Positions 11,570 through 24,340 of a stretch of DNA of 64,000 nt are shown here, piece by piece. Source of the stretch: Guadua angustifolia (taxonomy: Eukaryota; Streptophyta; Magnoliopsida; Poales; Poaceae); NCBI GenBank assembly GCA_036346375.1, contig CM070508.1, positions 11,526,852 through 11,590,851 of the forward strand, read 5' to 3'. The position numbers and the translations under genes are program-made. Position 1 is the first letter of the stretch, and each line of letters starts with the position of its first letter. The notes under the pieces were generated by a model that saw only the letters and a program-made list of their open reading frames with translations, made no database searches and was not told the DNA's origin.

Positions 11570-14150
11570 AGTTAAATCTTACTTTATTGTTTGGCCATGC
11601 AATGGACATATAAAGACATCGACCATGGTCTTCATACCATCATATGGACGAGGAAGCAAGGCATCTCTTTTCAACACGACATTCACAACAACTTCATAAA
11701 ATTGAACTCCAAGAGGTTGACCTCCCACTAGAGCACTTGGTTCGGTTGATACAATTGTTGCTTTAGCCACAGGGATATCATTTCTTACGACAGCATATAG
11801 TATAACATCCCTACCAACCTAAAGCATAAATGTTACATTTCAGCATAGTGACAACTACAGGAAAATATTCAAATGAGTAATTAAGAGCTGGGATTAGAAG
11901 TCAAAGAAAATAACCAAGCTTTCTTCACTGGTTGAGGCTTCATGGCTTCTTGTGGCTGCATTGTTCATTGAAGGCATACTTGGTGTAACAACTTTTTTAC
12001 GGATAATGGAATTGTTCTCATCATGCAATAGTGTATTATCTATATCCCTATTGTTGTTAGCCACACCATGCTCCTCCTGATATGAATTGTTAAATTCTCC
12101 TAGTTTTAGTTCAATCCTTGGGCTCTACAACCAAAGCAACAAAATGTTGGATTCTCTTTTTGTTTAGGACGACAAGAGATTGATATGGACATAAACGACT
12201 TGATAACAACAAGAGAAAGATCAAGGTAGGAAAGCACATTCTGAAGTATGTCTTGAGTTAGAAGCATGGTGCGAACTTCCTTCCACATTCTCGCATGCCT
12301 TGTGGTAGTAGCATACGCTCCATCAAGTTAAAACGTTGTTGCATTTGGTCCATACGTTGGGTTAGAGAATTAAGTTCTTTGCTTAGTTTGACTATGAGCT
12401 TCTATTTCTAGCTGAACTCTTGTTGGTATTCTTTTGCATGCTCTGGTGTGCCCACATCTTGAGGAGTTGGTCCTTCCTAGAACACGAACACGACCTCTTG
12501 GCTCCTTCTCTCCACATACATGTGAAAACAAATCACCCTCTGGATAGTTTTTCCCTCAATTCCGGTAAGTTTTCTGCAGCCTCTTTTAGCTTTTCCTACA
12601 AATGTAAATATTATTTAAGCAAGTAATATTCGACGTGCAAGTGTGTTTTGCAAAAAAAACATACAATTGTTGATTCAGCTTGTGGAATAGGTTCTCCATT
12701 TTTTCGTGAATCGTCACAATCCAAACTTCATCTCTCCTAGCGGCATGCCCAAGTTTCTCACCCTAAAATGAGATATGTAATTAACTTTAAAAGACTCAGA
12801 TATGTAATTAACTTTAAAAGATTATCCTACAACTCAGATATGGATAGTAAAAAACATTATCCTACAAATCGATATGTAATTAACTTTAAAAGACTCATTA
12901 AACTATTTTTACCAATTCATGGCCAACACGAGCATGGCTTTTGCTACCACTTGTATGTAAGGTACGCAGCTTTTCTCGATTCGCTTTTCCTCTTATTGAG
13001 CGGGCCTATACCATAATTGCATAAATATGAATATAATTTTTAAGCAACTACAACCAAAGCAAGTAACATGACATATCTTACCTCACACGGAGATCTCCAA
13101 TGATTAACAAGCCACTCCCAATCATTCACATTAACTCTTTCATCACGCCTTGCCATAAGTTCTTCGTCGATCGAGTCGCATCATAATATGTCTTTTTAAA
13201 TCAGCCTTAAAGTCCTTCCATTGCTTTCTTCTTTGTTGCCAAAACATAATACATACCCGAGTGTTGATCTCATAATATGACTGTTTTAAAATGAAAACGT
13301 TGTTTCAAAGAGGATATACAAAATAAAACAAGAAAGATAACTAACAATCCACCTACCGTATAGCGATCCACACTTCTAGCTTCTTTTTAGATCAATTTCT
13401 CTCCAATCATCGCATGCAACCGATATTTTCTTTCTCACCATTGTTCCAATAACATTTGCAATTTCTTTAGAATAATGCCCTCTGGTGACCGTATTAGATT
13501 AAGGACAATTTTGATTTTTGGTTGCCCTCTCTTGAATATATGTTGAGCTTTTAGTGATACCCTTCCATCCTTTTTGTTTTGTTGTTCATCATGTTGAAGT
13601 GCAACAATTTCTATCATCCATAAAATGCTAGCATGTGTCAATTATACAATCACGATCTGAATTGAAAGAAGTAACACATATCTAACATGTTTCCATACCT
13701 TCATCATCACTCATTGGATCTTGAGGTGGCTGGTAATCAGGATCTCTACCAACATGTTCATGTTCCTCTATGTTTTTCCTTGACCCGGACCGCAAGTTAT
13801 GATTTCCATGTGGCATCAAAGTTGTCTAGAAAAGTTAACATGCTTGTCAATTTGATGATATATGTTGTAGACAAGAATGAAATATGGCTAAAAGTGACAG
13901 GCACACATGACCTTAGCAATTTTCTTAGGCCGGTGTTGAACGCTGACATTGCTACCACCCATGGGTGGGAGGTTAAGAGATTGCAGCTTCTCATTGTTTT
14001 CTGCAATTACACCATTCCGACATATTTCATAGTCAGTAAGTGCAATTTGCTTACCCTTCCCTCCTTTCTTTCCATTGGAACCGCTTTCTTTATCTCTTCC
14101 TCGACGTTTTCCATTATTTTTCTGCAACATGAGATAAAAAATTAGCAAAT
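11570..14150 (-). pseudogene. Transposase_24 (TnpA-like) gene of CACTA 1, fragmented
   Basis: The second protein of plant CACTA elements binds the subterminal repeats and assists the tnp2 transposase. Pieces in order on the minus strand are: a basic N-terminal segment with NNGKRRGRDKESG (13888-14148); a segment reading QRRKQWKDFKADLKRHI then DERVNVNDWEWLVNHW (about 13240-13085), which fits the family's basic block and its WxxLVxxW region; and the C-terminal block GQPLGVQFYEVVVNVVL (11579-11770), like the 'GxPLGxxxxxVxVDVV' end of this family. The pieces are separated by introns, stops and frameshifts, and no continuous frame remains. A 27-bp tandem repeat lies within it at 12766-12898. It is downstream of tnp2 on the same strand, the usual order. 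Family assignment rests on motif recall, not on a search. Confidence 0.65.
12766..12898 (+). repeat. Short tandem repeat (AGATATGTAATTAACTTTAA)
   Basis: Three near-identical copies of GATATGTAATTAACTTTAAA are present. The first two are adjacent at about 27 bp spacing; the third is displaced by an insert that repeats CATTATCCTACAA. The block lies in intron-like sequence of the transposase_24 gene. Slippage is the simplest origin. Confidence 0.7.
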
Positions 14151-14198
14151 ATTGATTAAAATATTCCTTTGCAACACAACAATATAGATATACATGAC

Positions 14199-17100
14199 TT
14201 ACTTTTTAGGTTTATTTGCATCAACAATTATTCCATCTATATCTGTCCTAACACAAGTAGTACCACCAACAGAGATATTCATAGGTAAATTAGTATGCAC
14301 ATCAGGCAAAATTATAGGCATTTGAGGGTCATGCTCTAAATCTCCATTTTCAGCTTCACTAATGTCATAAAAGTCACGTGGTTTTGATTGAACAACAACA
14401 AACCATTCAATTATCAATAAGGTCTTGAGCGTAGTACACTTGAAAAGCTTGTGATGCCAAAATGAAAGGCTCGTCGAGAGAGCTTGTCACCAGTATTGAA
14501 TAAATGCTTGAAATTCACAGTAGTAACCCCAAATTGATCTTTTTTACCCACTTGTCTTGTGTGCGGTTGTCAACCCAATCACACTTGAAGAGCATTATCT
14601 TCCTTTGTTGTTATAATTCAACTCAATAATTTCTTTTATAATACCATAATATGTCTTGTTTCCTATTATGCAAGAATCATTATTGCCCCTTTCAAAACAT
14701 GTGGTCTGTGCAATTAAAGATACACCACTACTTTGAATAGGTCTTCCCTCATCATAGGACTGTGTATGAAAATTAAACCCATTTATGGTGTAACTATTAT
14801 ATTTAACTACAACCATGGATGGCTCTTTGGCTAAAATTTTTGTCTCTTCAGTTCATCCTCGCCCATCTCAGCTACCTGCGATTATGACATATTTCTTGAG
14901 CTTAACTTATTAACTATAATAAATTACACATTAGTAGGGGCATTTGCATACTTACATGCAATCTAAACCACTCATGAAAGGTTTCGTGATGCATACGATT
15001 GATTTCTTGCTTGTTTCGAAGTCCAATTGAGGAAAGATAGTTAATGTGCTTCTTTGCAAGTGTTCAATTTGTCATTTTAACAAAAACAAAAATTTCACAA
15101 TGCTAAAATAAATTCAAATAGCTTACTTCAAATAAGGATCTATATTGTCATAGTTGAATAGGACATATCTATGAGCTTCTGACCAAGCTTTGTGATCTAA
15201 ATCCACTTTGCATTTCCCGGCCAATCCTCGACCAAGGTTGCGAAAGAAAGGAGTAGTACTACCAACTTCCACAGCAGGCCTTCATCATTTCTAACTTGTC
15301 GAGTAAATCGAGTCATCCCATTTAAATAGCGAGAACAGAATGTAAGACTCTCATCGAATAAATAGCTCTCTGCAATTGAACCTTCTGGATGGCTTCTAGT
15401 GCGTACATACCTCCTTACACCTCATCAAAAACCTAAATCCAGATTGCAAATAAGTTAATTTGTAATAGGGCATGACTACGATTCATAGATTAGTTGTTCC
15501 AGACAATTACCTCTCCACAGGATACATATTACGAAAATGTATAGGACCAGCAATGCGTGCTTGAGCAGGTAGATGAACCATCAAGTGTATCATAATATCA
15601 CAAAATGATGGTAGGAATATTGTCTCAAGAAGGCATAAGGTCTTAGCTATCTCAGCCTCTAATTTTTGCATATCACTTACACGGATAACATGTGAGTACA
15701 TTTGCTTAAAAAAATTGCTCACACGGATCAATGCTGCAGTAACATTTTCTGGTAATATCCTTCGGATAGCAAGTGGAAGCAAGTGTTGAAGAAGAACATG
15801 GTTGTCATGACTCTTAAGCCCAATTATCTTTTTCTCATTGACAATAACATTACGGCGTATATCAGATGCATAACCATCGGGAAATTTAACTCCCTTTAAA
15901 ACTTGAGAAAACATTTTCTTACATTTAGAACTCATTGAGTATTGTGCTGGAGGTAAGTAAAATCTATCTTCTACTTCAATCGGATGAAGATCACTTCTTA
16001 TGCCTAGAGCTTGAAGGTCCAACCGAGAATTCAAGTTGTCCTTAGATTTCCTGTCCATACCCAACAAAGTATTAATTATGTTATCACAAACATTTTTCTC
16101 AATGTGCATCACGTCGAGATTATGACGCAAAAGCAAGTCCTTCCAATATGGAAGTTTGAACCAAATAGACCTCCTTTTCCAGATTTTAATTGGATCCCCA
16201 TCGCGCTTTCGCTTTTTTGTTACCTTCTTTCTAGATGGATCCTTCCCAAAAATTGTTTGCATGTCTTACATGCGCTCTAGAATTTCTGTCCGAGAAAGTG
16301 GACTAGGTGCTGGCCGAGACTCAGTAACACCATCAAATGAATCAGCATCAAACCTAAATGGGTGGTTTGCATGTAGAAACCTACGATGCCCCATGTAGCA
16401 AGTCTTGCCACCATTTTTCAGTCGAAGAGAACATGTAAACGAGTGACACTCAAGGCATGCTCCTTCACCAGAGGTAGAACATCCAGCCACATATCCAAGA
16501 CCTGGATAATCCGAAAGGGTGCATAATATGGCAGCATGCAATTGGAAGTACTCACCCTTGGAAAAATCCCATGTTCTAACACCATGGACAAACATATCTA
16601 CCATATCATCAACTAGTGGCTCCGCAAAGGCATCCATATCACTACCAGGAGCATATCGACCAGGAATTATCAAAGAAATAATGAAGTTTGGTTGCTTCAT
16701 ACAGATCCAAGGAGGAAAGTTGTATGGAATTAGAATAAAAGGCCAAATACTATAAGAAATATTCATGGATCTGAATGGGTTAAAACCATCTATAGCTAAT
16801 GCAAGTCTAAGATTGCGACTATCGGAAGCAAAATCTGGATACTTGTGGTCAAAATCCTTCCAAAGAGGAGAATCCGCTGGATGCCTAAGCAAACCATCTT
16901 TTGTGCGCTCTTCATCATGCCATCTTGTTTGAGCTGCTGTTCTTGAGCACATAAACAACCTCTGTAACCTTCTCTTTATTGGAAAATAGCGAAGAACCTT
17001 ATTAGGAACCTTGTGTGTGCGTTTCCCATCTAAACTCTTCTTTTCTGATTTCCATCGAGAAGTTTTACACTTTGGACAACTATTAGCATTAGCATTGTCC

Positions 17101-17874
17101 TTCCAATAAAGAATGCAATCATTTATACATGCATGAATCTTGACATATCCAAGTCCTAGGCATTTCTTGTTTTCTTAGCTTCATTGTAATTCCTTGGTAG
17201 TCTTGACCCTTGAAAGCTTCATTAAGAAGATCTAGTAGTAGGTCAAAACTCTTATCGGACCATCCCCAAGCAATTTGATGTGAAGTAACTTAACTATGAA
17301 ACATAACTTTGAGAACTTGTTACACCGGGTATAGCTCTTGGCCATAATCATTTGAGAGCTTCGAAGAGCATCTAGATCTTTATTTGTTTGCTCTGAATCA
17401 CCCTCATCCTCAAAATCCCCACCATGATCTCGCCGCATGCTAAGTCTCAAGCAAATCAGATATATCATCATCTTCACTTGACTCCTGCATATCTCCATCC
17501 CCATCATTCTCAGCAGTAGCTTGTCCATGTAATATCCATGTCTTGTACCCTTCTTGAAAGCCCTCACATATTAAATGCTCACGAACTGCGCATTCATCTC
17601 TCCAATGAACTAGCACAAGTTCTACAAGGGCACTGAATTTTGTTGCCTACCGATGAGCTACTAAATGCATGATGTAGGAATTTGTCCAGCCCTTCCAAAT
17701 AAATTTTACTGTGCCTACATGCAATGTATTAATATGTATCAGGTTAAATAAAACGTGTGTGAATTGTAGAGACCTAAAATGGTTTGAAGTGTTTCTTGTA
17801 CCTGGGCTTATCCATCCACTGTTTATCCATTGGCACTGTTTATCCATCCACAATTTAACCGATAGCATTAGCAC
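14199..17874 (-). pseudogene. tnp2-type transposase gene of CACTA 1, broken
   Basis: This is the catalytic CACTA transposase. Minus-strand order: transposase-associated domain (about 17700-17480) with IQCPCRTC and GFQEGYKTWILHG; an acidic linker and a helical segment with FSKLCFIVKLLHIK (17232-17567); the tnp2 core at 16266-16958 (ALAIDGFNPF, ARLECHSF-like LECHSF, CYMGHRRFL); the continuation at 15507-16262 with LPYWKDLLLRHNLDVMHIEK, the DUF4218 part HDNHVLLQHLLPLAIR and MIHLMVHLP; and DUF4216 at 14595-14816 (NGFNFHTQSYDEG, YYGIIKEIIELNY). The frame at 15507 stops at a plausible donor (GAG/GTAATT) and continues near 15420 (GSIAESYLFDESLTFCSRYL). Frameshifts are visible near 17615, 17440, 15230, 14600 and 14420, so no full-length product is possible. 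It lies upstream of the transposase_24 gene on the same strand. Confidence 0.85.
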
Positions 17875-19930
17875 AGCGTATCAAAACAAGAACGATCACT
17901 TAAAAACATTGAGTAAAATATTGGGTGCTTTCAATATTAAATACTGTCGATTCGCTTATTGTTCTACCATTCACTTTCCAAAAGCCCACTCTCAACCATA
18001 ATTCATCTAAATTTGCAGAGCAATAAATGAAACAGGACGCATCATTTATTATAAAACAGAAGTATCACCTATTAAAATCACTAAAATGTAGATTGGATAC
18101 ATTTGAAAACGAACAATAATATTTCGGGATAAAGAATGCAGATATTCCGGTTCTCAATGGCGATTCGATATTACAAATTTACAATGAAGACTATGCATTA
18201 TTCTTTTTAGGGCCAAAAGGTTCATGCAAACTTCATTCAACAAATGATACTGAAACTAAACCACAGGGGTTCATTTTCAGTTGAGAAAAAGGACAGTCCA
18301 GATTTAATATATTAACTCCAAGTAGGCTTGCCAAGCATGAAATGAACATGTATCCACAAAAAGAAGCAGCAGAAATGTAAACCTACGAGAAAAGACATAC
18401 TAATCACAGCACATTATATATATATATATAATTTCATTCATCAATTGATTCAAGAAAATCTGAAAGGCATGGTGGGTCAAAGCATATTGACATCTATTCA
18501 TGCATGTAATTCTTAGCAAATCACAGCACATCATACACTAAAGATTCCAATCTTTGATAACCAAGCATAAGCATCAATATCTTAGCACTTAATCATGTAC
18601 ACTTGAATCACTAGGACACAGCACAAGCATGCAAAATCATTTCATTCTCATAAAAACCTAGCTAGGCATTTCATCAAACACATGACATGCACAAAGAGAC
18701 CAAATGCCACAATCTCAATTGATTGAGCTCTCACCACAAGGATGTCGATACCACGTTCAAATGACGTAAAAGAAGAGAGTTTAAGCGGGAAGAAAGTTTC
18801 AGAGGAAGAGTGAAATTCAATGGCATGTAATAGAAGTAGTATTTACTAAGGAGTGGTAATTTCTATTGTCGCTTGCTGCCCCCATTTGTCTTCTTCCGAT
18901 TAGCTTGCTCAAGGGAAGTATGGTAGTTTGTGCCTTTGTTTTAAGGTATAATGCAATTCTTTGGTGAGTACCATAATGCGAAAGGGGTCAATGCTGAAAT
19001 TTGTGAATTGAAATTCAGTAAATACCATCCAATGGTCAATGCTAATAGAAAGTCGAGATCGATCGATCCGATATCTTTGATTTGATGACATTAACTGATT
19101 TAAATGATGAAACCCCGTGGATTGGATGGTGAGTTTTGACTCGGACAACCATATGACACAATAGTGTAGTATACTAGTATTTCTATTACATTCTCACAAG
19201 TTAAACCATGCATTTTCTAGGAACAAGCGGCGAGTTCCTTTGCATGGTTATCGAAATCAAGCGGTATATTTGTTTCTAGCATTATATAGATGTTGTCTTT
19301 TTAGGAAATATGGAGGATCTATACGGCGAAAAAAGTCGATCAACAGGTGTATATCCAGCTAAGAAACCGTCTTTCTAATGCATCTATAGAGTTAGTGCTA
19401 AGCAAGAAAATACAAATCAATTAGCTCCAAAGGAACCATTTATCTTAGTTCAGATTGTTCATCTTTTAGTAAAAATATTATATATAGGGTAAATTGCTGC
19501 CATTTTAAACATTCGAGCTTATTTCTTTGTCTTTAGCAAAAATCTCAATGTCATAAAGGTCGTTGATTGTTGGAGCAATTTGAAGATTTGAAGTTAAGTT
19601 AGACTCGACTTAAAAGTTCAAGACCTAAACAAGACTTGTTCTCTCTCCTTTCTATTTTCATATATTTTATAATTCTTGTGTTGTATTTCCTTCAAAAAAT
19701 ACCATGTTGGTTAAGACCAATTTACGGTATTCGGTTCGTGATCGTGGTCATGGAGAGTAGACTAGATGTTCTATTACATGATTAAATCGCACGCTTAAAA
19801 AGTTTATTACTCTCAGTTTTGGTTACTATTTTACTTGTTTACAAGATCGGTGTGTTAAATTTAGTTTTCTTGGTAATGTGGTCACAGGTTAATTTGGAGT
19901 CATTGTCAAATTGGGAAGAGAAGCAAATGT
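17875..19930. other. CACTA 1 5' non-coding region
   Basis: AT-rich sequence with no recognisable gene separates the tnp2 5' end from the GC-rich leader. It contains a (TA)n run at about 18415-18431 and is the expected place for the long 5' intron of the transposase transcript. No other element was found in it. Confidence 0.5.
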
Positions 19931-20700
19931 TTAAGGAGTAAGTCTGTAGTTCTTTACCTTAGCGTCAATCTTGTATCGTCCAGGTTCAGGATTTCTTCGA
20001 GTTGATGCAGGATCTGACAAAGGAGGCAAGGGGAGAGAGCAAGGTCGCCGCTTGCTTCTTTTCTTCTTGAACCGAAGCGGGAGGGAGGAGCGCAGTTGAG
20101 GGAAACCGCCGGTGCTTGAGCTCTTGTTGCTCTCTGCTTGCTTGCCGACCGGGGAGAGGCACCGCCGAGTCTTGAGCTTCTTGCTGCTCTTCTTCGCCGA
20201 CCAGGAGAGGCGCCGACAGGAGGACGCCAGGAGTTTCAGCAGGAGGAACCGCCTGGCCGATTTGAGAAGAAGGCGCCCAGGGCAGATGCAGAGATGGGGA
20301 AGAGGGTCGACGGCGGGAAGAGCTAGGGGACGCCGCCGTGGGTGAGAGATGACGGCCGGCGATCGGGCGACGGTTGGTCGGTGATTCAGCAGGGCGGCGC
20401 CGGCAGGAAGAGCTGGAAGCCCAGGCGCTTGGGAGAAGAAGAAGCCAGGGCTGGGCGCTTGGGAGAAGAAGCCAGAAGGCGATGTGGAGGGGAATTTGGG
20501 GAAAAGGCGATGTGGGCTCGGCGCGTGATGAACTCTGCCGCTGCTGGGGGCTGCGATGTGGAGGGGGAGGGGGGCGAGCCGAGCGGGGATGGGGGGCGGG
20601 CGTGGCGTGGCGAAGCGGCTGTGGCGGCGCACTTGTGGAGACGATGGGGATCTAAAATAGCGAAGCAAAAAATTTTGGCCCAGCCCGCGCTAAGTTAGGG
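19931..20700 (-). promoter_or_regulatory. GC-rich leader of CACTA 1 with open minus-strand frame
   Basis: The block is strikingly GC-rich beside AT-rich surroundings and lies just inside the 5' subterminal repeats, where the transposase promoter and first exon should be. A 245-residue Ser/Pro/Arg-rich frame is open on the minus strand, but other frames are open too and no domain is recognisable, so coding is doubtful. CACTA 2 has a matching GC-rich block in the same relative place (25400-25890). The best reading is a promoter or 5' leader. Confidence 0.5.
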
Positions 20701-20739
20701 CAAAGTAGCGATTTCACTTCACTTCAGCGCTCGCGTGTG

Positions 20740-20972
20740 TGCCAGGCGGGAGAGATCAATCTTTTGCGACAGATCGCTTGACCGTGTAAATACTATTACC
20801 GACAGACAGTTCGACCCTATACGTTCTCAGTTTTGCCGACAGATCGTTTGTCCGTACTCCACGAATTACCGACATATAATCTGTCGTAAGGAATTACCGA
20901 CAGACTGTTCAACATTGAACATCAACCTTTCCCGACAGAAGTCTGTCGCTATATTTGTGTCATGGTGTAGTG
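20740..20972. repeat. Subterminal repeats, 5' end of CACTA 1
   Basis: About seven copies of (A/C)CGACAGA(C/T) or its complement occur in the last 230 bp, for example ATTACCGACAGAC and TTTGCCGACAGATCG. They match the array at 5222-5480 and end in the terminal inverted repeat. They are probable transposase-binding sites. Confidence 0.8.
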
Positions 20973-21651
20973 TATAGCTTCATCCATCCATCCATACATC
21001 AGTCCTAGTTAATCCTATAGGTACTGTAGCTTTTTTGGGGACGTGTGTCACACATCGCACATGTATTGTGTGAAAGGAATACATGGACTGCAACTTAAAT
21101 TGCTGTCGTTATAAAAAAAATTGGTACAGTATTATTGAATAGTATTCTAAAAGATATGCACCGTTATTTTTTTTCTAACGTTCTACACATAAATTGCTTA
21201 AGTTATAGTCCCAATAAAAGTATGTTGGATCTCAATTGAGCAGGATATTTGTCGTGCTTCTCACCCTTACTGGGCTTAGTATGTTTGCCTCTTAAAATAC
21301 AGAGCAAATGATAAAATGTAGCACTAACACAAAATTAATCTATCACGCCGCAAAATTTTAAACTAAATTTGATCTACATATTTCTCCTAATTTAAGGAAC
21401 TTTCCGTTTGATTTCTTTAGATGCTTCATTATATCACAACCTATCTAACCAGTTTTTTTTTTTTGGAATTTTTATGACTATTTGAATCGTATTTTAGGAG
21501 GGAAGCATGAGAAGTGACGTAAGAGCGGGAAGGCGGAAGCACTGGATTTGTTCTCTAAGACGGACTCATGTGTGCATCTGAAACATATCCATCAAAGTAA
21601 ATGAAACTCTATTTCTCCTTGTACTTTGCATCCTCTAACATTATGATATAA
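20973..21651. other. Spacer between CACTA 1 and Helitron-like end, no gene
   Basis: The spacer opens with the TAT target duplication and a short CATC repeat (CATCCATCCATCCAT). The rest is AT-rich non-coding sequence. No frame with a recognisable domain was found. Confidence 0.5.
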
Positions 21652-21989
21652 CTAGCTAGAACCCCGCGGCTTGCCGTAGGCGACTCCTCAAAGTGATTCA
21701 TCGTTTTAACACAGTGAGAGAGGAAAATAAAAAAATAAAAAATTCCTAATAGATATTTATCAATTTAAGATAGAGAGGGAAAAACAAAGAAAACACGGTA
21801 GTGTATTTCACTGTAGATTGTACAGTGTTTAGCGTAAGAGCAAGTCCAGCAGACTCTCCATCCGGCTCCCTATCTCCAAAAAATAGCGATTCTCCCCCCC
21901 CCCAGCCGTCCTCTAGCAGACTCGCTATCGCGCTCGCCAAAAATAGTGAGAGGAGAGAGGCTCGCTACTTCTGGCGAGCCTCTCTTCGC

Positions 21990-23589
21990 TCCCTATCTGC
22001 GTTGCCGTTGAGCTCCCGCGTCGGCCAGGACATCCAGCTCGAGACGCAGGCGGCGGCGCAGCGAGTCTTCGTCTCCCCCAGCCGCTTCGTCTCCCGGCCG
22101 CCGCCGTCCCCCAGCCGCCGTCTCCCGGCGCCGCCGTCCCCCTACCGCCGTCTCCCAGGCGCCGCTGTCCCCCAGCCGCTTCGTCTCCCCGATCCCCTCG
22201 ACCCCCTCCCCTCTCCGGGACAGTTCGTTGTTGAGAGGTATGGACCGACGCGACCGTCTTCCGTAGATCTCTGCTTTTCCTGGTATGCTTAGCAGATCTG
22301 TGGGGCTCGGAGGTAGGGTTCGTTGGATCGGTGACAGGGGGGCTCTTTTTGTGTTGGCAGCTTGGTGGTGGTGCTTGTTCTTCTGGCTGTGGGGTTGAGA
22401 TTGGTAATGCTCGGTGATGATTTGGGTTCTGAGATGAGTAGAACAATTAACTTCTGTTAATTAGGCCTTGAACTGTAGAGTAAGATACTGGTAAAAAATG
22501 ATTTGTTCACTACTTTGATTATCCGTTGCTATACTGCCTGTTTTGCTAGCTTCGTGTTCGTGCTTGTTCTTCTGGCTTTGGGGTTGAGATTGGTAATGCT
22601 CGGTGATGATTTGGGCTCTGACATGAGTAGAACAATTAACTTCTGTTATTCAGATTTGTATAAAGATGGATGATAGCCGTAAATTATAAATTTGAGCGAT
22701 GGATGAGGTAGAGATGATGGACTAATATACAAAGGGGATGAAGCTTCGAGATGAGTAGAACAATTATCTCTGTTAATTAGGGCTTGAGCTGTAGGCTAAT
22801 ATCTTTGGTAAAGATTGATTTGTTCACTGCTTTGATTACCCGTTGCCTTTGTTAGTCTGTGGTTCAATATTTGCCTCCTGATCCTGAATTAATGTTGAGA
22901 GTTGTGTTACCTTTCTGCTGGTCTGATAAATATACATTTCTATACCTTGCTTGGTTATTTTGCTGTCAGGTTTGATCTGAATGAATATGGTTAGTCTTGG
23001 TTGGCAAATGGTTGATCTGTTAATCTGAAACTGCGGTTGTAGATAATGTATTAACATTAAGTGAAATCTATCAATTATTTCGTGTTTATTAAGGTGGTAA
23101 GGGTTCAAGGCCTAATTTACTGAATTAATTTGTTAGCCGATTCGTGATTGCGGTGAAGATTCTTATCTTCATGCAAACCCTAAAATCTGAGAGCAATCAT
23201 TTATATTACCTTCATTTTGGCATTGTACCGAGTTGATTATGGTATGTCTTGATTATGGTATCTTCCGCTATTTATTTATGCTATGTCTTAGCGTTGTATT
23301 TACTTGCATATAGATGGATAAAGAATCAAAGAACGTCAGTGCAGTGCATGCTTGGACAATTAATCGCATAGAGCAAATTTCAAGCGATATTAAGAACATA
23401 GTGAACGAAAATTTTTCTCCTTGCTCGTGTGAGAGCGCGATTGAACTCAATCGACTCTTACTTGAGATCAAAGACACTGCTCGCCGCCTTGATGAACTTG
23501 CCGTACAATCGGAAGTCTTGGCGCTAACAGCCGTTGTTGATCCACCTGAAGAAGAAGAAGAAGTTTGCAACCTTGTATGCACCGAGTAG
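21990..23589 (+). CDS. Putative small Harbinger-associated gene (CDS 23314-23589, 91 aa)
   Basis: The frame starts ATGGATAAAGAATC directly after a good splice acceptor (TTACTTGCATATAG) and runs to TAG at 23587-23589, with an acidic C-terminus (PPEEEEEV). The middle is predicted helical (IELNRLLLEIKDTARRLDEL) with leucines at coiled-coil spacing. Upstream a GC-rich block (21990-22236) ends at a donor-like GAG/GTATGG, so a non-coding first exon and an intron of about 1.08 kb are plausible. Harbinger elements usually carry a second gene encoding a Myb/SANT-like protein; no Myb motif is visible here, so this could instead be a captured host fragment or an unrelated short frame. I do not recognise the protein. 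Confidence 0.4.
22368..22855 (+). repeat. Interspersed direct repeats in the presumed intron
   Basis: The block GTGCTTGTTCTTCTGGCT...GATGAGTAGAACAATTA occurs at about 22370-22450 and again at about 22561-22645 (spacing about 191). The block GATGAGTAGAACAATTA... TGATTTGTTCACT...TTTGATTA(T/C)CCGTTGC occurs at about 22432-22530 and 22751-22850. These look like partial tandem duplications with later deletions. Confidence 0.7.
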
Positions 23590-23815
23590 CTCTTAGCTAC
23601 TTTTGGTTTGGTTCAACTTGTTAAAGGTCATTCTTCAAATTGGCTAGATAGAACTAGGAGCTTCTTCATCTGTTATTGTGTTGTCTCCTCGTAACTGTTT
23701 TGAAATTTCATACCTCATAGGTGTCAGTGTAAATTTTTAACTATGGACGTTTATGATTCTTTATCAATTTGTATCTTTCCAGATCATGCTGCAGACAGAT
23801 TGCCACCACCATGAT

Positions 23816-24340
23816 CACTACAGGAAACGAGCTCTGTGTCCTCGGCCGAAACATTTTTATCGTCGGTAAAATAGCCGACGATAAAAATTTTACCTCTCTC
23901 GACGGCCTAAATGAAAACCGCCGACATATATACGCCAGCGAGGGCTATGTCGTCAGCCACACCCAAACCGCCGACATAGAGCGCGACATGTATCGTCGCC
24001 TCGACCGCCGATCTGAAGAGCCATCGTGTCGTCGGCTTAACTAACCCGCCGACACAGCACTCCCCAGACGGAAGTATCGGTAGCGATGAAATTTGAATTT
24101 CAGATCCCGCCAACACAAGCCGTGTCGGCGGCTACCCCAAACCCGCCGACACAGGCACTCCGACATGTGGGACCAACCTGCAGGTTGCTCAGGCCGGACC
24201 AGTGGCAAGAAGACTTTTTATCGTCGGAAAAAAAGCAGTGACGACAAATATTAGTCTATGTCGACGGGACAAATGATGCCGACGACACAGATAAAATTTT
24301 GTCCACGGTTTTATTTTAGCTGACGACAATAGTAATTCCA
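23816..24340. repeat. 5' subterminal repeats of CACTA 2
   Basis: Many copies of TCGTCGG, CCGACGACA and CCGCCGACA occur in both orientations, beginning with the inverted pair TTTTTATCGTCGGTAAAATA / GCCGACGATAAAAATTTTA at 23855-23893. By analogy with En/Spm these would bind the TnpA-like protein and hold the ends together. Confidence 0.8.

Larger units (their letters stand above)
5222..20972 (-). mobile_element. CACTA transposon 1 (15.7 kb), En/Spm superfamily, degenerate
   Basis: The terminal inverted repeats CACTACACCATGACCCAAAT (left) and CACTACACCATGACACAAAT (right, read on the minus strand) match except at one base, and the element is flanked by the 3-bp target duplication TAT (5219-5221 and 20973-20975), as expected for this superfamily. 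Both ends carry arrays of the ACCGACAGAC / CTGTCGGNAAAG motif. The genes are on the minus strand in the order tnp2-like (17874 to 14199), then transposase_24-like (14150 to 11570), so the 5' end is at 20972. Both genes are broken by frameshifts, so mobility would need another element's proteins. A 3.0-kb solo LTR has inserted at 7009-10045, making the original length about 12.7 kb. Confidence 0.93.

Noticed and set aside
20112..20698. Plus-strand frames in the CACTA 1 leader
   Set aside because: They run against the element's transcription direction, in a GC-rich block, with no domains.
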